From NCBI GenBank assembly GCA_024278715.1, contig JAJRSN010000077.1, positions 1-5,872 of the forward strand: DNA of 5,872 nt, in the 5' to 3' direction. Shown in pieces: positions 5,687 through 5,872 of this stretch. The position numbers and the translations under genes were made by a program. Under the pieces are notes generated by a model. That model saw only the letters and a program-made list of their open reading frames with translations. It ran no database searches and was not told the origin of the DNA. This DNA comes from Calditrichota bacterium. GTDB taxonomy: Bacteria; Calditrichota; Calditrichia; Calditrichales; Calditrichaceae. How positions within the stretch are numbered: position 1 is the first letter of the stretch; the number at the start of each line of letters is the position of its first letter.

Positions 5687-5712
5687 CGTTAATCGTGTAA
5701 GCGTGCTTCCCC
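5687..5712 (+). repeat. CGTTAAG-type array, copy R4
   Basis: Units CGTTAAT, CGTGTAAG, CGTGCTTC, then CCC. It is the shortest right-hand copy, lacking the second CGTTAAG unit, but keeps the order of ends. Confidence 0.55.
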
Positions 5713-5735
5713 ATCTTCGTTTAACATTCAATATC

Positions 5736-5834
5736 ACTTTGTAACTTTGTCACTCGTCACTTGTTAATTGTTACTTGTTACTTGTTACTCATCACGCATT
5801 ACGCATTACGCATCACGACCTTGTCACTTTGTTA
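5736..5834 (+). repeat. Longest heptad-periodic array
   Basis: Two octads (ACTTTGTA, ACTTTGTC) and ACTCGTC lead into nine consecutive heptads from 5759 to 5821: ACTTGTT, AATTGTT, ACTTGTT, ACTTGTT, ACTCATC, ACGCATT, ACGCATT, ACGCATC, ACGACCT. TGTCACTTTGTTAC follows. The 3' half parallels the 54-nt repeats at 713 and 1025, with one extra ACGCATT. The unbroken register shows that the ACTTGTT-like and ACGCATT-like words are variants of one 7-nt unit. Confidence 0.75.
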
Positions 5835-5872
5835 CCTAACCAATAACTATTAACAACTTCTCTCCCGTATGG

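Larger units (their letters stand above)
5442..5872. other. Right non-coding repeat region (continues past the window)
   Basis: No coding frame of note is present on either strand. The region alternates CGTTAAG-type arrays ending in CTTCTCC (5474-5499, 5534-5573, 5592-5630, 5687-5712) with ACNNNTY-type heptad arrays (5502-5528, 5631-5682, 5736-5834). The final 38 bases leave the repeat pattern and end in CTCTCCCGTATGG, which recalls the left arm of the hairpin at 105-123. No terminator for the methyltransferase could be identified. Confidence 0.75.

Noticed and set aside
5474..5834. CRISPR array
   Set aside because: Repeats are 7-8 nt units that are contiguous and degenerate, without unique spacers of constant length, and no cas genes are present.

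Overview
This window looks like a chromosomal segment from an AT-leaning bacterium (coding regions roughly 40% GC by eye). Gene content (a B12-type radical SAM enzyme with DUF4070, a HAMP-less histidine kinase/OmpR-type regulator pair, a beta-class DNA methyltransferase) and the phrase-like repeats between genes suggest the Calditrichota/FCB group, possibly Caldithrix-like. That placement is inference from memory of such sequences, not a search result.

Layout. (1) Positions 1-53 hold the first codons of a minus-strand gene with a good Shine-Dalgarno; its product cannot be named. (2) Positions 54-1078 are non-coding and built almost wholly from small repeats and palindromes: a GC hairpin, a CGTTAAG-type array, short hairpins, two identical 54-nt repeats, and a compact cloverleaf-like C6/G6 palindrome at 830-893. 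(3) 1079-2566 (minus) encodes a complete B12-binding radical SAM protein. (4) A 99-bp divergent intergenic region carries a promoter for that gene and two 11-bp direct repeats placed like an OmpR/PhoB-family operator. (5) 2666-4395 (plus) encodes a histidine kinase and its response regulator with a 4-bp ATGA overlap. (6) 4513-5441 (plus) encodes a DNA methyltransferase with a damaged or non-canonical 5' end: catalytic motif TSPPY lies upstream of the first in-frame ATG. (7) 5442-5872 is a second repeat region, with CGTTAAG-type arrays alternating with ACNNNTY-type heptad arrays.

How the parts may work together. The kinase probably phosphorylates the overlapping regulator at Asp52. The direct repeats just upstream of the -35 of the divergent radical SAM promoter make that gene a plausible target, and the same site lies in the kinase leader, so autoregulation is also plausible. 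The methyltransferase has no restriction partner in the window and ends in a QLDLF peptide that matches the bacterial sliding-clamp binding consensus. The most noteworthy signals are the methyltransferase frame break, the clamp motif, the operator-like repeats, and the heptad-periodic repeats that flank the gene cluster on both sides in the same orientation.
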